Origin: Phycomyces blakesleeanus NRRL 1555(-) | Taxonomy: Eukaryota; Mucoromycota; Mucoromycetes; Mucorales; Phycomycetaceae | DNA: 28,733 bases | Assembly (NCBI RefSeq): GCF_001638985.1 | Contig: NW_017265150.1 | Span: 869,789 to 898,521, forward strand | Reading direction: 5' to 3' | Shown: one piece after another, positions 26,851 through 28,733 of the stretch | How positions within the stretch are numbered: the stretch's first letter is position 1 | Layout of the letters: each line of letters opens with the position of its first letter | Notes under the pieces: model-generated | The model's input: the letters and a program-made list of their open reading frames with translations, nothing else | What the model was told of the DNA's origin: nothing | The model's database searches: none | Position numbers and translations under genes: made by a program

Positions 26851-28733
26851 ATCCAGTAACAATTACATTATGGAATGCAAATGGTCTTGCAAAACAGACC
26901 ATACCTACGATCCTTTCATATGCTCCACTTACTTCCCTTCTTTTTATCACTGAAACGTGGCTTTTGTCCCCCCATTGTTATCCTACTTCTTGGCAGCAGT
27001 ACCATACCTATGGTCAGTCTGTCCCCAATGCTAGCCGTGGCTGCATGGGTATTTCTCTTCTTGTAAATCCTTCTTTCCCTTACCCCATTTCTATTGTTCC
27101 TTCTTCTTCTCCTTATGTTCTTTCTTGTATTGTATTTGATTGTCTTATTCATTGCATTTATCTTCCCCCTTCTCTTTCTGATGACGATGCAATTTCTATT
27201 CTTTATGACCTCCCCCTCTCTTCTTCTTCTATTCCTTCTTCTAACACTATTTTTTGTGGTGATTTTAATTCACGTATGGGATCCTTTCTTGGTGACCATG
27301 CTATCACTTCGCAAGGAACTTCTTTTCTTCAGTGGATCCAGGCAACTGGTCTCACTTGTTGGAATGAATTACTTGCATTTGGTATTCCTATCTTTCTTTC
27401 TGGTAGCTCTGGTACCTCACGTTCCAGTGTCATTGATTTATTTCTTTCTACGTCCCCCCTTCTCAATCCTTCTATGCAAATTTGTTTTGATCTTTCTTTA
27501 GGCTCTGATCACAAAATGGTCAACCTCACTTTCACTCCCTATGTTTTACCTCCCCCTCCCCCTACTAACCATCCGCGCCTACTTTGGAATCTTTCCAAGC
27601 TTGCTCAGCCTGACACTCTCAAGATCTACATTGATACAGCTTCTGGGTCATTGGACAATCTGACAGAGCAGTTCAGTGCTTTCCTTTCTTCTTCTCCTCC
27701 TCCTGTAGATTCTCTGTGCTCTGCTTTTGCTCAAGCTATCTATGATGCTCTGGACACTGCTGTTGGTCGTCGTACACCACGTATCATGCAAAAGTACTGG
27801 TTCTGGTCAGTGGATCTTCAAGAAGCAATGGATCTGAGAGAACGCAGCTACCAACACTGGCGTCATTCTAGTGGTTTGCAGAAGGCTATATGCTGGATGC
27901 GCCATCAGGATGCATGTCATGCTGTTAGGTTATCAGTCCAGCATCGTCGATGTGAAACATGGAAAGAATTCTGCAACAAATTGGCAACACAAGACTTTGC
28001 AAAGACCACAGCAACAATGAAACGTATTAAAAGCCATCATCAAACCAGTCCTGTCTTTGTGGATCCGGGTGGACCTCAAGTAGCTGCTAACAAAATGGCT
28101 GATCATCTTCAACAGATTTTCTCAGGTCAATTTCTTCCTGTACGCCGCCCTCCAGACCAGACAGTGATGATTTCATCACCAATTGCAATTGATGAATCGT
28201 GTCCTTTTACTCATCTTTCTGTAGAGAGTGCAATTCTCAAGCTTCCTACACGCAAGGCTCCTGATGTTGACCATCTTCATGCTGAAATGCTTCACCCAAT
28301 TGTTAAGCAAGTCTCTCCTGTTCTTTGTCTTTTGTTCCAGCTTTGTTGGCAATGGGGTTCTGCACCTCTTGCATGGCGTACTGCACAAATTGTCCCCATC
28401 TTTAAAAAGGGTGATACTCATGACCCTGCTAACTATCGTCCCATTAGCTTAACGTCTATCCTGAGAAAAGCCATGGAATATTGTCTACAGTTTCCTCTTG
28501 AAGATGTGTCTCCAACAATTGATATTGCACAGGGTGGATTCCAACGTCAACATAGCTCCCTTGATCAAGTTCTTTGTCTCCATGAGATGGTCCATCGTCA
28601 CACAGCTCTATTCAAAGCACCACCAGTCTTGGCTTTTCTTGATATCAAGTCTGCATATGACACTCTTGCTCGTTCTGTAGTATAGACATTGTTACGTCCT
28701 CTTGCCTCTGATGCTATGTTAGCTTTGTTACAA
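26847..28733 (+). pseudogene. LINE ORF2, copy C, nonsense-mutated and cut by the window end
   Basis: The endonuclease and the first part of the reverse transcriptase match copy B. A TAG at 28683-28685 replaces the TGG of V-V-W-T-S-L, after 612 residues and before the F-A-D-D block, so no working reverse transcriptase can be made. Many Arg codons have become His, Cys or Gln (CGN to CAN, TGN or CAA), and one Ser codon is deleted near 27690. The endonuclease motifs (G-D-F-N-S-R-M-G, G-S-D-H-K-M-V) remain. Confidence 0.92.

Larger units (their letters stand above)
25182..28733 (+). mobile_element. LINE copy C, cut by the window end
   Basis: The same LINE as copies A and B, in inverted orientation, starting ACACACTCTC right after tRNA-Val nucleotide 1. 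It holds the ATG-free 5' leader (25182-25608), ORF1 and about 57% of ORF2. ORF2 carries a TAG stop and many C-to-T/G-to-A changes. The 3' end and its expected 15-bp duplication are beyond the window. Confidence 0.94.

Noticed and set aside
1..28733. CRISPR array, bacterial operon or prophage
   Set aside because: Spliced genes, Pol III tRNAs, LINEs and LTR elements show eukaryotic DNA. No regularly spaced repeat-spacer array was seen.

Overview
The window is a transposon-dense stretch of a eukaryotic genome. The most likely source is an early-diverging fungus of the Mucoromycota type. The grounds are short GT-AG introns of 58-139 bp, very AT-rich non-coding DNA, a fungal-type tRNA-Val(AAC), a Ty3/gypsy element with a Gag PMDLDA motif, and TNP2-type and LINE elements. 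No sequence names the species, and almost every gene here belongs to a mobile element.

Layout from left to right: (1) 1-268 is the 3' end of a plus-strand LINE, followed by a 15-bp piece of tRNA-Val (269-283). (2) 738-7852 is a CACTG-type (CMC/EnSpm-like) DNA transposon with a 13-bp perfect terminal inverted repeat. It carries two convergent genes: a four-exon TNP2-like transposase killed by two TAG codons (1556-4744), and an intact five-exon gene of unknown function (4815-6047, minus). Both gene models were built by hand from GT-AG junctions that keep frame. (3) 7853-18787 is a head-to-tail stack of three copies of one LINE on the minus strand: a 250-bp 5' remnant D, copy A (ORF2 dead) and copy B (ORF2 intact, ORF1 split by a 100-N assembly gap). 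The copies are separated by 15-bp tRNA-Val pieces, and the stack ends at a complete tRNA-Val gene (18788-18861). (4) 18884-24290 is an apparently intact Ty3/gypsy element with 362-363 bp LTRs. A shorter solo LTR and an old antisense LTR follow it. (5) A second, identical tRNA-Val on the minus strand (25108-25181) carries LINE copy C (25182 to the window end), pointing the other way.

Two mechanisms stand out. First, the LINE inserts at one exact place. Its 5' end abuts nucleotide 1 of tRNA-Val, and a 15-bp duplication of tRNA nucleotides 1-15 lies beyond its 3' end. Each insertion therefore leaves the tRNA complete and able to receive the next one, so copies pile up in age order. Second, the Ty3 element has what looks like a complete -1 frameshift signal between gag and pol: slippery G GGT TTT, a 5-nt spacer, a perfect 10-bp stem, and a 6-bp second stem that makes an H-type pseudoknot, with the gag stop codon in the loop.

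Cytosine-deamination-type changes (C to T, G to A) account for most of the damage seen, including several TGG-to-TAG or CAG-to-TAG stops.
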